Below, piece after piece: positions 8,264-15,952 of a stretch of 45,118 bases of DNA (the stretch's first letter is position 1; every line of letters starts with the position of its first letter). The translations under genes were made by a program, and so were the position numbers. Below the pieces are notes generated by a model that was not told the DNA's origin, made no database searches, and saw nothing but the letters and a program-made list of their open reading frames with translations. Origin of the DNA: an uncultured Merdimonas sp. (lineage in GTDB: Bacteria > Bacillota > Clostridia > Lachnospirales > Lachnospiraceae); NCBI GenBank assembly GCA_944383645.1, contig CALWQJ010000003.1, positions 1-45,118 on the forward strand, given 5' to 3'.

Positions 8264-8934
8264 CTTTCACCCTCCATCTTCATTATTTTTATTTTATGTG
8301 CCTCCACCGGAAATAATGCCTGCACCGCCTCCAGGATATTCTGCTGTACCGCCGGATTCCCGCCTCCTTCGGCAATCACGACGACGCCCTGCACCTTTGG
8401 CTCCAGCTCCTTGACGACGTAAGGGCTCCGGCCTCCATCTTCCCCCTCTGTATACACGGTGGATTCCGACCAGCTTTCTTCCTCCGTCATCCGGCTGCCC
8501 CCGCCGGAATCCGTCTCCTCCACCCGCTGGCTCGTGACAGGCTGATCCTTTTCCACCACCAGCTCGCTTCCCGCCTCCAGCGTGATCATCACCTCTACGT
8601 CTCCCACCCCTTCCACCAGGCGCAGGACTTCCTCGAGCCTCCGCTCCTGCCTCTGCTCATAGGACCCGTCTGAAGACGCGGCAGCGTCCTCCCCGGCTGC
8701 GCTCTGCTCTGTTTCCTCCGTTCCGGCCCCCACGGATCCCCCCGCCTGCGTCCCGCCGCTTTCCGCCTCCCTGTCTTCTCTGTCCTTCTGCTCTGTGGGA
8801 ATCGCGATCACCGCCAGCAGGACCCCGAAGAGCAGAAGAATCAGCAGCTGATCCTTTCTCAGTCCTTTAGTTTTCCCCCGGCTCTCCGGTTTCGGCTCCG
8901 ATTTCGACTCTGATTTCAGGAATTTCCACTCCAT
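8260..8934 (-). CDS. spoIIIAG: Stage III sporulation protein AG
   Basis: Forms the large mother-cell ring of the SpoIIIA-SpoIIQ channel. I chose ATG 8934 (224 residues, close to the Bacillus length of 229). The frame stays open 40 codons further up, but those codons encode an Arg/Trp-rich shadow of spoIIIAF. One transmembrane helix occurs near residues 30-46 (LLILLLFGVLLAVIAIP), then an acidic linker and the ring-building domain (LEEVLRLVEGVGDVEVMITL; KVQGVVVIAEGGGNPAV). It overlaps spoIIIAF by 68 bases, which is unusually long, and ends in the GTG start of spoIIIAH. Confidence 0.9.
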   Translation of the reverse strand: MEWKFLKSESKSEPKPESRGKTKGLRKDQLLILLLFGVLLAVIAIPTEQKDREDREAESGGTQAGGSVGAGTEETEQSAAGEDAAASSDGSYEQRQERRLEEVLRLVEGVGDVEVMITLEAGSELVVEKDQPVTSQRVEETDSGGGSRMTEEESWSESTVYTEGEDGGRSPYVVKELEPKVQGVVVIAEGGGNPAVQQNILEAVQALFPVEAHKIKIMKMEGER

Positions 8935-9316
8935 TCTCTTCTCTCTGCCCCTCTTCCTCCTGCTCCGGTTCCCCCTGCTTCTCCGGCTCCCCCTGTTCCA
9001 GCTCCTCCAGCTCCTCCGCAGCTTCCTCCACCCGCTCCAAAAGCCGCCTTTCATAGTCTTCCTCTATCTCCTGCTGCCGCCTCTGGAATTCCTGCAGCTC
9101 CTGATCGTAGGTCTGCCGCGCATAGGTCTCATCCAGCTGCCGGTCCAGCCCCGCCGCGGAGAGCATCGGCGAAACCACCAGAATGATCAGCACAATTCCC
9201 ATAAAAAACTGCAGATATTTTTTCTGGCCCTGCTCCGGCAGCACATGGAGGACGACCTCCATCAGAAGGGTATAGAACGCGATGTCCTGGATCCATCCAA
9301 AAATAAATTCTTTCAT
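8867..9316 (-). CDS. spoIIIAF: Stage III sporulation protein AF
   Basis: A 149-residue membrane protein of the SpoIIIA complex. Two N-terminal transmembrane helices (IQDIAFYTLLMEVVLHVL and FFMGIVLIILVVSPML) occupy about 9-55. A strongly acidic, coiled-coil-like tail follows (QRRQQEIEEDYERRLLERV, then Glu/Gln-rich repeats). The ring domain found in Bacillus SpoIIIAF is poorly represented here and the tail ends in low complexity. The ATG overlaps the spoIIIAE stop by 4 bases (ATGA). Confidence 0.9.
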   Translation of the reverse strand: MKEFIFGWIQDIAFYTLLMEVVLHVLPEQGQKKYLQFFMGIVLIILVVSPMLSAAGLDRQLDETYARQTYDQELQEFQRRQQEIEEDYERRLLERVEEAAEELEELEQGEPEKQGEPEQEEEGQREENGVEIPEIRVEIGAETGEPGEN

Positions 9317-10518
9317 ATGCTCCCCCGGACCGACACGGTCACCACCACAATCGTAATGACGAACAGCACTGCGGATGTGAACGCCGCCTGCAGCAGAAGG
9401 CGGATAGAACGCCCCACTCCTGCCGCGCAGCCTGTCATCCGTTTATCGCTGACGGGCTGGATCAGAGCCGCTGCCAGCTCCAGAATCAATGTCAGAAGCC
9501 CCAGCTTCAGAATCGGAGCCAGGCACAGCAGAGCGATGACGACCAGGGCCGCCGCGCCGATTCCGTTTTTGATAAGGACCGCAGAGCCCAGCAGCACGTC
9601 TGTGACAGAGCCGGCCACGCTGCCGATTCCGGGAACCGCCCGGACCGCCCGGCTAAAAGCCGTACTTTTCAGCGCGTCAATGACAGGACTTAAAATCCCC
9701 TGAATCGTGTTAAAGCCTATCACCACCGCCAGAATGGTTTTCAGCGCCCAGCCTGCCGCCTTTTCCGTCAGCTCCGCAAGCTGCGAGAGGTATTCCTCCC
9801 TGGTCAGATGATTGATGAAGACCAGGATGACATGCACCTTGATCAGTCCCAGCAGTCCTTCCTGAATCAGCCACTCCAGCACATAAATCAGTCCCAGCAG
9901 AAACTGGTGGTACACCAGCGCCGTGGCCGCGCCGGACGCCATCGTGACCGCCAGGCACCAGGCTGGAATCAGCGCGCTCATGAACTGGCGCAGAGCTGCA
10001 ATCACCCCCCGCGTCAGTTCCTCCGCCCCCGTAAATACCTGCAGCAGAATCAGAAACAGGAGCATATAGGTGATTTCAAAGCTGATCTCCGCGATCTGCT
10101 GGTTTCTGAAAATCGAGGTAAAGCTGGAAAAAAGCGAGGCCGCGATTCCCAGAATCAGAACCGAGAGCAGAATTCTTTTTTCCGTCCTCCATCCGTTTCC
10201 TGCCTGGTGGATCAGCGCCTCCAGAAAGCTCTCCAGTGTAAACGGCTGTTTTCCTGTGATCAGATCCAGCACCGTATTTTTAAATTGAAAATCTCCCCCC
10301 AGAATCTCGTCCACGGTCTGCTGGATTTCCGTAAAATCCAGCTCCTCCAGAAGGGACGTGTCCGCTTCCTCCGCCTCCTGCGCTTCCTTTCGCACTTCCT
10401 CATAGGAAAAGGACTGCCCGCCCTCCCCCTCTCCCGAAGAAAGGCCAGACGCCTCGGCCCTTCCCGGAAAAAGGAGCAGAGCGCAGCACAGGACCGCCGG
10501 AAAAATCAGCGCCCTCAT
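9313..10518 (-). CDS. spoIIIAE: Stage III sporulation protein AE
   Basis: A 401-residue polytopic membrane protein, likely the export-gate-like core of the SpoIIIA channel. A signal peptide covers about 1-23 (MRALIFPAVLCCALLLFPG, cleavage after AEA). A soluble linker with VDEILGGDFQFKNTV follows, then about seven hydrophobic segments from residue 120 onward, including GFNTIQGILSPVIDALKSTAF and AVPGIGSVAGSVTDVLLGS, both highly typical of the family. The ATG overlaps the spoIIIAD stop (ATGA). Confidence 0.94.
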   Translation of the reverse strand: MRALIFPAVLCCALLLFPGRAEASGLSSGEGEGGQSFSYEEVRKEAQEAEEADTSLLEELDFTEIQQTVDEILGGDFQFKNTVLDLITGKQPFTLESFLEALIHQAGNGWRTEKRILLSVLILGIAASLFSSFTSIFRNQQIAEISFEITYMLLFLILLQVFTGAEELTRGVIAALRQFMSALIPAWCLAVTMASGAATALVYHQFLLGLIYVLEWLIQEGLLGLIKVHVILVFINHLTREEYLSQLAELTEKAAGWALKTILAVVIGFNTIQGILSPVIDALKSTAFSRAVRAVPGIGSVAGSVTDVLLGSAVLIKNGIGAAALVVIALLCLAPILKLGLLTLILELAAALIQPVSDKRMTGCAAGVGRSIRLLLQAAFTSAVLFVITIVVVTVSVRGSI

Positions 10519-10898
10519 CCACCCAGAAAGCCCTGGATTGTATCCAGGAGGGCCGTCACAATCGGCATGCTGACAGCCAGAATGGACAGCTTCGCAAAAA
10601 TTCCGATCTGGCTGGCGATGGCAGAATATCCGGCGTCATGGCAGATATCCGCCGCAAATTCTGAAATGTAGGTGATCCCGATTATTTTCAGCAGCACCTG
10701 AATATAGGAAGACTGGATCGAAATGGAGCTCTGGATCAGCCTGACGCTCTCTACCACGATCTCCAGCCTCTGCGCCGCCAGAAGCAGCAGGAAAATTCCC
10801 GTCGCGACGCTTAAGTATATGGCGTATTCCGGCTTCGCCTGCTTAATCTGGAGAGCCAGGAGCGCTCCCGTGATTCCCAAAACAGCTGCTTCCAGCAT
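10515..10898 (-). CDS. spoIIIAD: Stage III sporulation protein AD
   Basis: A 127-residue membrane protein with about four hydrophobic helices, paralogous to SpoIIIAC. The conserved segment EFAADICHDAGYSAIASQIGIFAKLSILAVSMPI (seen here as DICHDAGYSAIASQIG) marks the family. It is predicted to form part of the inner-membrane platform of the engulfment channel. It lies 27 bases after spoIIIAC, with an AGGAGG site close to the ATG. Confidence 0.94.
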   Translation of the reverse strand: MLEAAVLGITGALLALQIKQAKPEYAIYLSVATGIFLLLLAAQRLEIVVESVRLIQSSISIQSSYIQVLLKIIGITYISEFAADICHDAGYSAIASQIGIFAKLSILAVSMPIVTALLDTIQGFLGG

Positions 10899-10925
10899 AC
10901 GGCCGCCTCCTTCTTCTTTTCTAAG

Positions 10926-11120
10926 CTACAGAGTAAAAAGACGCTTCATGGAATCGAAAAGCTCAAAAATATAGGGCAGAATCCAGAACAGCACCAGCAT
11001 CAGTCCCGCCAGGCTCGTCAGAAAAGCCTGCTCCTCCCGTCCGCTGTGCTTCAGCACCTGGCTCAGCACAGAGACCAGGATTCCCACCGCCGCAATTTTA
11101 AATATGAGATTGACGCTCAT
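10926..11120 (-). CDS. spoIIIAC: Stage III sporulation protein AC
   Basis: A 64-residue protein with two transmembrane helices (LIFKIAAVGILVSVLSQVL and FLTSLAGLMLVLFWILPYI). The length and the K..GREEQAFL turn match the SpoIIIAC family exactly. It lies between spoIIIAB and spoIIIAD in canonical order and has an AGGGAGG-type ribosome site. It ends in TAG. Confidence 0.94.
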   Translation of the reverse strand: MSVNLIFKIAAVGILVSVLSQVLKHSGREEQAFLTSLAGLMLVLFWILPYIFELFDSMKRLFTL

Positions 11121-11141
11121 GCTTCCTCCCTTTCCTGTCAG

Positions 11142-11660
11142 CTATATCAGCAGAATTACCAGAAAGACGCCTCCCGCCACGCCCAGGCTCTGATAAAGCC
11201 TCTGCTTCTGTCCGACGCTGCCCCCGGCCTCCTGAATAGACAGCTCCAGCTGTTCCAGATACAGGTCAATCGCCGAAAGCTGCATCTCCAGATCCAGGTA
11301 CCCCAGCAGTTCTCCCAGCGTCTCCAGCTGGCCCTTGTCCGCGCGGCTTAAGTGCGACGCAGACAAATCCTTCTCTATCCTTTCCTCCCAGATACGTCCC
11401 AGGCTTCTTCCATCCGCCTTTCCCAGCTCCTTCGCCACTGCTGAGAGGAACCCCGCAAAGGGCGCCGGCAGGCGGCCCGCGATATGAAAAAAGGCCTCCG
11501 GCAGAGGCGACTTGGTATATCGAATCTCTCCCCTCAGCATGCAGACGAGCTGCTTTAAAGCACGCAGCTCCTGAAGCCGCTTCTTTAAATCCATTCCAAA
11601 GCTTCTACCGATTCCGGCCGCAGACGCCAGAATCAGGCAGGCTCCCGCAAATTTCAGCAC
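11142..11660 (-). CDS. spoIIIAB: Stage III sporulation protein AB
   Basis: A 172-residue protein with an N-terminal helix (LKFAGACLILASAAGIGRSF) and a C-terminal helix (GVAGGVFLVILLI) around a helical cytosolic domain. Typical segments are LRALKQLVCMLRGEIRYTKSPL and YLDLEMQLSAIDLYLEQLE. It has the SpoIIIAB fold, distantly related to GspF-type inner-membrane platform proteins. The ATG overlaps the spoIIIAA stop by 7 bases. Confidence 0.94.
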   Translation of the reverse strand: MLKFAGACLILASAAGIGRSFGMDLKKRLQELRALKQLVCMLRGEIRYTKSPLPEAFFHIAGRLPAPFAGFLSAVAKELGKADGRSLGRIWEERIEKDLSASHLSRADKGQLETLGELLGYLDLEMQLSAIDLYLEQLELSIQEAGGSVGQKQRLYQSLGVAGGVFLVILLI

Positions 11661-12598
11661 AGCTTCCTTCCCCTCCCGTCCAGAATTTCTCCGATATGTC
11701 CGCTCCGAAAGCTGTCTCCGAGAATCACGTAGCGTTCAAAGACCTGCTCCTGCGCCAGCCGCTGGAACAGAGGCTTGGCCTGAATATCAGAAAGGCTGCT
11801 TCCGTGCACGGTGGCAATCAGCCGGCAGCCGCTGTACAGCACCGTCTCAATCGCGTCTATATCCTCATAACGTCCGATTTCATCCACCGCGATGACCTCC
11901 GGCGCCATGGAGCGCACCAGCATCATCATCCCCTCCGCCTTCGGACAGGCGTCCATCACGTCTGTGCGGACCCCCACATCGTTTTCCGGAATTCCCATAA
12001 AGCAGCCGCAGATTTCCGAGCGCTCATCTACCACTCCCACCGTATACCCGCGGCGCGCCCGGCTTCCATCCGAAATCTGCCGCACCATATCCCGCAGCAG
12101 TGTGGTTTTCCCACAGCGGGGCGGAGAGATGATCAGCGTATGGAGGAGCCCTTCGTCTCCCCAGAGATAGGGCAGCACCGGGTCCGCGCAGCCGGGAACC
12201 TCATGGGACAGACGCACGTTCACGCAGGAAATATAACGGACGCTTTTTACCTTGTCCCCATCCAGCACAGTCTTTCCCGCCACTCCCACCCGGTGGCCGC
12301 CCCGGATCGTAAGATATCCCTGCCTCAGCTCGTCCTCATACGCATAAAGAGAATACTCCCCTACAAATTCCATGGTTTCCCTCAGCTCCTGAGCCGTCAC
12401 CCTCCAGGCCGCCCCGGCCTCCCGCGTCCTCGCTCCGTCACCTGTCAGAAAGACCTCTCTTCCCCTCTCCACGATGGCAAGCGGCCGTCCCGCGCGCAGG
12501 CGTATCTCCTGCAGGCCGTCGAAATCCGGGGCCGCCCGCTCCAGAATCCTTCGGATATGCAGGGAAAAAATGCGCAGAAGCTCATCTCTGTCCCTCAT
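11654..12598 (-). CDS. spoIIIAA: Stage III sporulation protein AA (secretion-type ATPase)
   Basis: A 314-residue mother-cell ATPase of the type II/IV secretion superfamily that powers the SpoIIIA-SpoIIQ channel. I chose ATG 12598 because TTAGGAGGTGAGGCG precedes it; the frame is open 23 codons further, without a better site. Walker A is PPRCGKTTLLRD near residue 150, and Walker B-like VIAVDEIGRYEDIDAIET is near 215-232. RIGGHRVGVAGKTVL-type residues precede the P-loop (seen as IRGGHRVGVAGK). It is first in the eight-gene operon. Confidence 0.95.
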   Translation of the reverse strand: MRDRDELLRIFSLHIRRILERAAPDFDGLQEIRLRAGRPLAIVERGREVFLTGDGARTREAGAAWRVTAQELRETMEFVGEYSLYAYEDELRQGYLTIRGGHRVGVAGKTVLDGDKVKSVRYISCVNVRLSHEVPGCADPVLPYLWGDEGLLHTLIISPPRCGKTTLLRDMVRQISDGSRARRGYTVGVVDERSEICGCFMGIPENDVGVRTDVMDACPKAEGMMMLVRSMAPEVIAVDEIGRYEDIDAIETVLYSGCRLIATVHGSSLSDIQAKPLFQRLAQEQVFERYVILGDSFRSGHIGEILDGRGRKLC

Positions 12599-12642
12599 CG
12601 CCTCACCTCCTAACACAATATATGTCCCGGAAAAAGAAAAAA

Positions 12643-12697
12643 GACTACCCCCGGCAGACTGGAACATACAGGATGTTCCAGTCTGCCGGGGGTAGTC
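12643..12697. terminator. Bidirectional terminator with perfect 25-bp arms
   Basis: Arms 12643-12667 and 12673-12697 are exact reverse complements around the loop ACAGG. The minus-strand product is followed by TTTTTTCTTTTTCC and the plus-strand product by TCCGTCTTTTTT. It ends the flavin-reductase transcription unit 18 bases after that gene and shields spoIIIAA, whose ATG is only 45 bases further on. Confidence 0.88.
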
Positions 12698-12715
12698 TCC
12701 GTCTTTTTTACTTTT

Positions 12716-13213
12716 CTATTTTGTGAAAACTTTTTCTATCTCTGCGATGTACATCGTGTGGTAATCCTTTTCCGGATACCATCTCTCGTCACAGCTCTTA
12801 TCGATGAAGCAGGCCGGATCGTACTGCTGCGCGTACAGCTTCCGGCAGATGAGTACGGTATTCGCCTCGCCGAAGTACGGCGTCCCTTCCGCATGCTCCA
12901 CGGTCAGGCCGGATTTCGCCACCTTATCCTCGTTCCGGCCGGAGACGGTTCCCAGATAATTCAGCGTCTTCCGGTACTCCCCGTCCAGCACGGACAGTGA
13001 GAATGTCCCGCCTGCGTCTACGAATTCCTTCGTATAGCGCTGGGGACGGAGCACGATAAAGGCCACATTCTTTCCCCACATGACGCCCAGGCCGCCCCAG
13101 GAGGCCGTCATGGTATTGACCTGCCCTTCCTTCTCAGCTGTGACAAGCAGCCACTCCTTTCCGATCATGGAAAATACATTCTTCTGAAGCTCTTCCGGCT
13201 TTATACTCTTCAT
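12716..13213 (-). CDS. Flavin reductase-like (FMN-binding) domain protein
   Basis: A 165-residue protein of the flavin-reductase/FMN-binding split-barrel family. Characteristic segments are EWLLVTAEKEGQVNTMTASWGGLG, which contacts FMN phosphate, VAFIVLRPQRYTKEFV and GTFSLSVLDGEYRKTLNYLG. In anaerobes such small proteins usually act as flavin or flavodoxin-type electron carriers, but the partner is unknown. It lies downstream of trpS (50-base gap) and ends at the strong terminator. The family is well supported; the reaction is inferred. Confidence 0.85.
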   Translation of the reverse strand: MKSIKPEELQKNVFSMIGKEWLLVTAEKEGQVNTMTASWGGLGVMWGKNVAFIVLRPQRYTKEFVDAGGTFSLSVLDGEYRKTLNYLGTVSGRNEDKVAKSGLTVEHAEGTPYFGEANTVLICRKLYAQQYDPACFIDKSCDERWYPEKDYHTMYIAEIEKVFTK

Positions 13214-13263
13214 ATTTCCGCATCCTTTCTTTGCTGGATTTTTGCTGGATTTTCACCGGGTTT

Positions 13264-14268
13264 CTATCGGATCCTCTCCGGGAAGCCTACCTTCTTCTGC
13301 ACCTTGCGCAGAGTCTTGTTCGCGAAATACTGCGCCTTCTCCGCGTTATTCTTAATCACGGAATCGATGTAGGCCTTGTCCTTGGAAAGCTCCTCCACCC
13401 GATCCTGCAGCGGCTTCAGGACGGAGACGACTGCTTCGCCCACCGCCGGTTTGAACTCCGCATAGCCTCTGCCGTCGAACTCACGGACCACCTCGTCCGG
13501 AGCCTTTCCGGTACAGGCGCAGTAAATATTGATCAGATTCTTGATGCCCGGCTGCTCGTCCCGGTACAGGATCTGTCCCTCCGAATCCGTCACCGCGCGC
13601 TTGAACTTGCGCATGATGGTATCCGGATCGTCCATCAGGTAGATGCTGCCGTTGGGATTCTCATCGGACTTGGACATCTTCTTCGCCGGATCCTGCAGGC
13701 TCATGATCTTCGCGCCCACCTTTCCGATATAAGCCTCCGGAACGGTAAACACATCGCCGTAGATGCCGTTGAAGCGCTGGGCGATATCGCGGGTCAGCTC
13801 CAGATGCTGCATCTGATCGATGCCCACCGGAACCACATCCGCCTGGTACAGCAGGATGTCCGCCGCCATCAGGACCGGATAGGTGAAAAGACCGGCGTTG
13901 ATATTGTCCGCGTGCTTGGCCGCCTTGTCCTTGAACTGGGTCATGCGGTTCAGCTCGCCCATATAGGTAAAGCAGTTCAGGATCCAGGCCAGCTCCGCGT
14001 GTCCCGACACATGGGACTGGTAGTAAATGCAGTTCTTCTCCGGATCCAGGCCTGCCGCGATGTACAGGGTCAGCAAGGTACGGGCTCTCTTGCGGAGCAC
14101 CGCCGGGTCCTGCCGGATGGTGATGGAATGCATATCCACCACGCTGTAAAAACATTCGTATTCATCGCTTAAGGTCACCCAGTTCTTCAGGGCTCCCAGA
14201 TAATTTCCAAGTGTCAGATTTCCTGTCGCCTGCATTCCGCTGAACAGGACCTTCTTGTCTCCCAGCAT
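13264..14268 (-). CDS. trpS: Tryptophanyl-tRNA synthetase
   Basis: A class Ic aminoacyl-tRNA synthetase that charges tRNA-Trp. The protein has 334 residues. The HIGH-equivalent motif is TGNLTLGNYLG at 15-25 and the KMSKS loop is KKMSKSDEN at 196-204. GIDQMQHLELTRDIAQRF near 149-166 is the Trp/ATP pocket. The start ATG follows GGGAGGAAAAAGAAAC. I see no T-box in the 42 bases between it and mgtE, so it is probably read through from mgtE. Confidence 0.97.
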   Translation of the reverse strand: MLGDKKVLFSGMQATGNLTLGNYLGALKNWVTLSDEYECFYSVVDMHSITIRQDPAVLRKRARTLLTLYIAAGLDPEKNCIYYQSHVSGHAELAWILNCFTYMGELNRMTQFKDKAAKHADNINAGLFTYPVLMAADILLYQADVVPVGIDQMQHLELTRDIAQRFNGIYGDVFTVPEAYIGKVGAKIMSLQDPAKKMSKSDENPNGSIYLMDDPDTIMRKFKRAVTDSEGQILYRDEQPGIKNLINIYCACTGKAPDEVVREFDGRGYAEFKPAVGEAVVSVLKPLQDRVEELSKDKAYIDSVIKNNAEKAQYFANKTLRKVQKKVGFPERIR

Positions 14269-14310
14269 GTTTCTTTTTCCTCCCAGTTTCTTCGTCCCTG
14301 TCTCCAGAGC

Positions 14311-15663
14311 CTATATTTTCAGAAGCGTGCAGGCCACTCTGAAGAATATCAGAAGGCTGCAGGCGTCCACAATCGTCGTAATCAGCGGAGCCGCCATAAT
14401 GGCCGGGTCCAGCTTCAGCTTCTCCGCCAGCATCGGCAGAAGGCAGCCGATAATCTTGGCCAGAATCACCGCCAGCAGAAGGGATACCACCACTGCCAGG
14501 CTTAAGAGCGGTCTTCCCGGGAACTGCAGGATCAGGCGGATGAAATTCGCCGCCGCCAGCACCAGTCCGCAGAGAACTCCCACCCGGAGCTCCTTCCATA
14601 CGACCCGGAACACGTCCTTCAGCTCGATATCTCCCACCGCCATACCGCGGATCACCATGGTGCTGCTCTGATTTCCGCAGTTTCCGCTGGTATCCATGAC
14701 CATCGGAATAAAGCTCAGCAGAAGGGGAAGCACCTGAATCGCTCCCTCGTAATCCATCAGAATATAACCCGTCAGCACCGAGGCGAACATCAGAAGCAGC
14801 AGCCAGGGAAGACGGTTCTTCGTCAGCTCCAGCACGCTGGTCTTCAGGTAGGGCTTTTCTGACGGGAACATCGCCGCCATCTTCTCAAAGTCCTCGGTGG
14901 CCTCCTGCTCCATGACCTCCACCGCGTCGTCTACGGTGACGATGCCCACCAGGCGGTCCTCGTGGTCCACCACCGGCAGACAGAGCAGATCGTATTTATT
15001 GAAGGTGTCTACCACGTCCTCCCGGTCCTCGGTGGTGACGGCGTAGATCACATTTTCGTCCATGATATCCTTGATCACCGTGTTGTAGGGGCTCATCAGC
15101 AGATCCTTTACGGTGACGACGCCTTGCAGGCAGCGCTTGCTGTCTGTCACGAAGCAGGTGTAAATGGTCTCCTTGTCCACGCCGTTTTCCCGGATATAGG
15201 CAAAGGCCTGCTCCACGGTCATGTTCCGCTTCAGGCCGATATACTCGGCTGTCATAATGCTTCCGGCGCTGTTCTCCGGGTACTGCAGGAACTGATTAAT
15301 CAGGTTCCGCGTCTCCGGCGTGGCGTTCTGAAGCACACGCTTGACGACGATGGCGGGCAGCTCCTCCAGCATGTCTACCGCGTCGTCCACATACAGGTCC
15401 TCTATGATTTTTCCCAGCTCGTAGTCTGTGATACTGTTGATAATATGCTCCTGATCCTCGACCTCCAGGAATGAAAATACGTCCGCCGCCAGCTCCTTGG
15501 GCAGCATCCGGTACACCAGAACCTTCTTCTCCGGCTCCAGCTCCTCCACAAACTCCGCGATGTCCACCTCGTTCATCTCGGCCATCGTCTCGCGGAGCTT
15601 CCGGAACTGACGGCTCTCCAGAAGAGCGTTCAGTTCCTCCCGATCATAATTTCCCATTGCCAT
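14311..15663 (-). CDS. mgtE: Magnesium transporter MgtE
   Basis: A 450-residue Mg2+ channel. An N-terminal superhelical domain covers about 1-130 (VDIAEFVEELEPEKKVLVYRM). A tandem CBS pair covers about 135-255 (GSIMTAEYIGLKRNMTVEQA; LPVVDHEDRLVGIVTVDDAV). A C-terminal membrane domain has about five helices and the signature MDTSGNCGNQSSTMVIRG lining the pore. In the family, the cytosolic domains close the channel when internal Mg2+ is high. AAGGAGGAG precedes the ATG. A structured leader lies upstream. Confidence 0.95.
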   Translation of the reverse strand: MAMGNYDREELNALLESRQFRKLRETMAEMNEVDIAEFVEELEPEKKVLVYRMLPKELAADVFSFLEVEDQEHIINSITDYELGKIIEDLYVDDAVDMLEELPAIVVKRVLQNATPETRNLINQFLQYPENSAGSIMTAEYIGLKRNMTVEQAFAYIRENGVDKETIYTCFVTDSKRCLQGVVTVKDLLMSPYNTVIKDIMDENVIYAVTTEDREDVVDTFNKYDLLCLPVVDHEDRLVGIVTVDDAVEVMEQEATEDFEKMAAMFPSEKPYLKTSVLELTKNRLPWLLLLMFASVLTGYILMDYEGAIQVLPLLLSFIPMVMDTSGNCGNQSSTMVIRGMAVGDIELKDVFRVVWKELRVGVLCGLVLAAANFIRLILQFPGRPLLSLAVVVSLLLAVILAKIIGCLLPMLAEKLKLDPAIMAAPLITTIVDACSLLIFFRVACTLLKI

Positions 15664-15687
15664 GCCAATCTCCTCCTTGCGTCCAAA

Positions 15688-15762
15688 GCAGGCATGACAA
15701 CGCTATCCCCTGAAAATCTGCTGTCAGAAAACAGATCTTCCTTCAGAAGAGCCCATGCCTGC
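15688..15762 (-). promoter_or_regulatory. Structured 5' leader of mgtE, class unknown
   Basis: GCAGGCATG (15688-15696) and CATGCCTGC (15754-15762) can close a 9-bp stem. Inside it AAATCTG...CAGATCTT (about 15714-15739) forms a second hairpin. The structure ends just before the mgtE ribosome site. I could not match it to the M-box or the Mn riboswitch consensus. It may be a regulatory leader or just a stable hairpin. Confidence 0.35.
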
Positions 15763-15906
15763 GTCTATTCTATTCTGTCTCAAGGTACAACTTCGACCTC
15801 GCCCGTCCACGGACTCTTCACATCCTTTTTTCGCATAGATTAGACAGTGCATCCGCCGCCTCCGGCGGCCGCGACACTCTGCCCGCAAACTTTATAATAA
15901 CACCAA

Positions 15907-15937
15907 ACGGCGGTTACCGTCAACCGGTAACCGCCGT
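15907..15937 (-). terminator. Terminator hairpin after the BASS-family gene
   Basis: Arms of 13 bp (15907-15919 and 15925-15937) pair perfectly around TCAAC, starting 16 bases after the gene's stop. The downstream minus-strand stretch TTTGGTGTTATT is only moderately U-rich. Between here and mgtE (15664-15906) I see no gene apart from the mgtE leader. Confidence 0.6.
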
Positions 15938-15952
15938 CCTCTTTGTAAACTT

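Noticed and set aside
12617..12624. CATATATT as a sigma-E -10 element for spoIIIAA
   Set aside because: Only a partial match, no credible -35, and the start point would fall on the ribosome site. A sigma-E promoter is expected from family knowledge but I cannot place it.
15840..15905. Short Cys/Gly-rich peptide read on the minus strand (ending GGGGCTV)
   Set aside because: The frame only extends upstream through the terminator hairpin and the BASS gene, with no start or ribosome site of its own.
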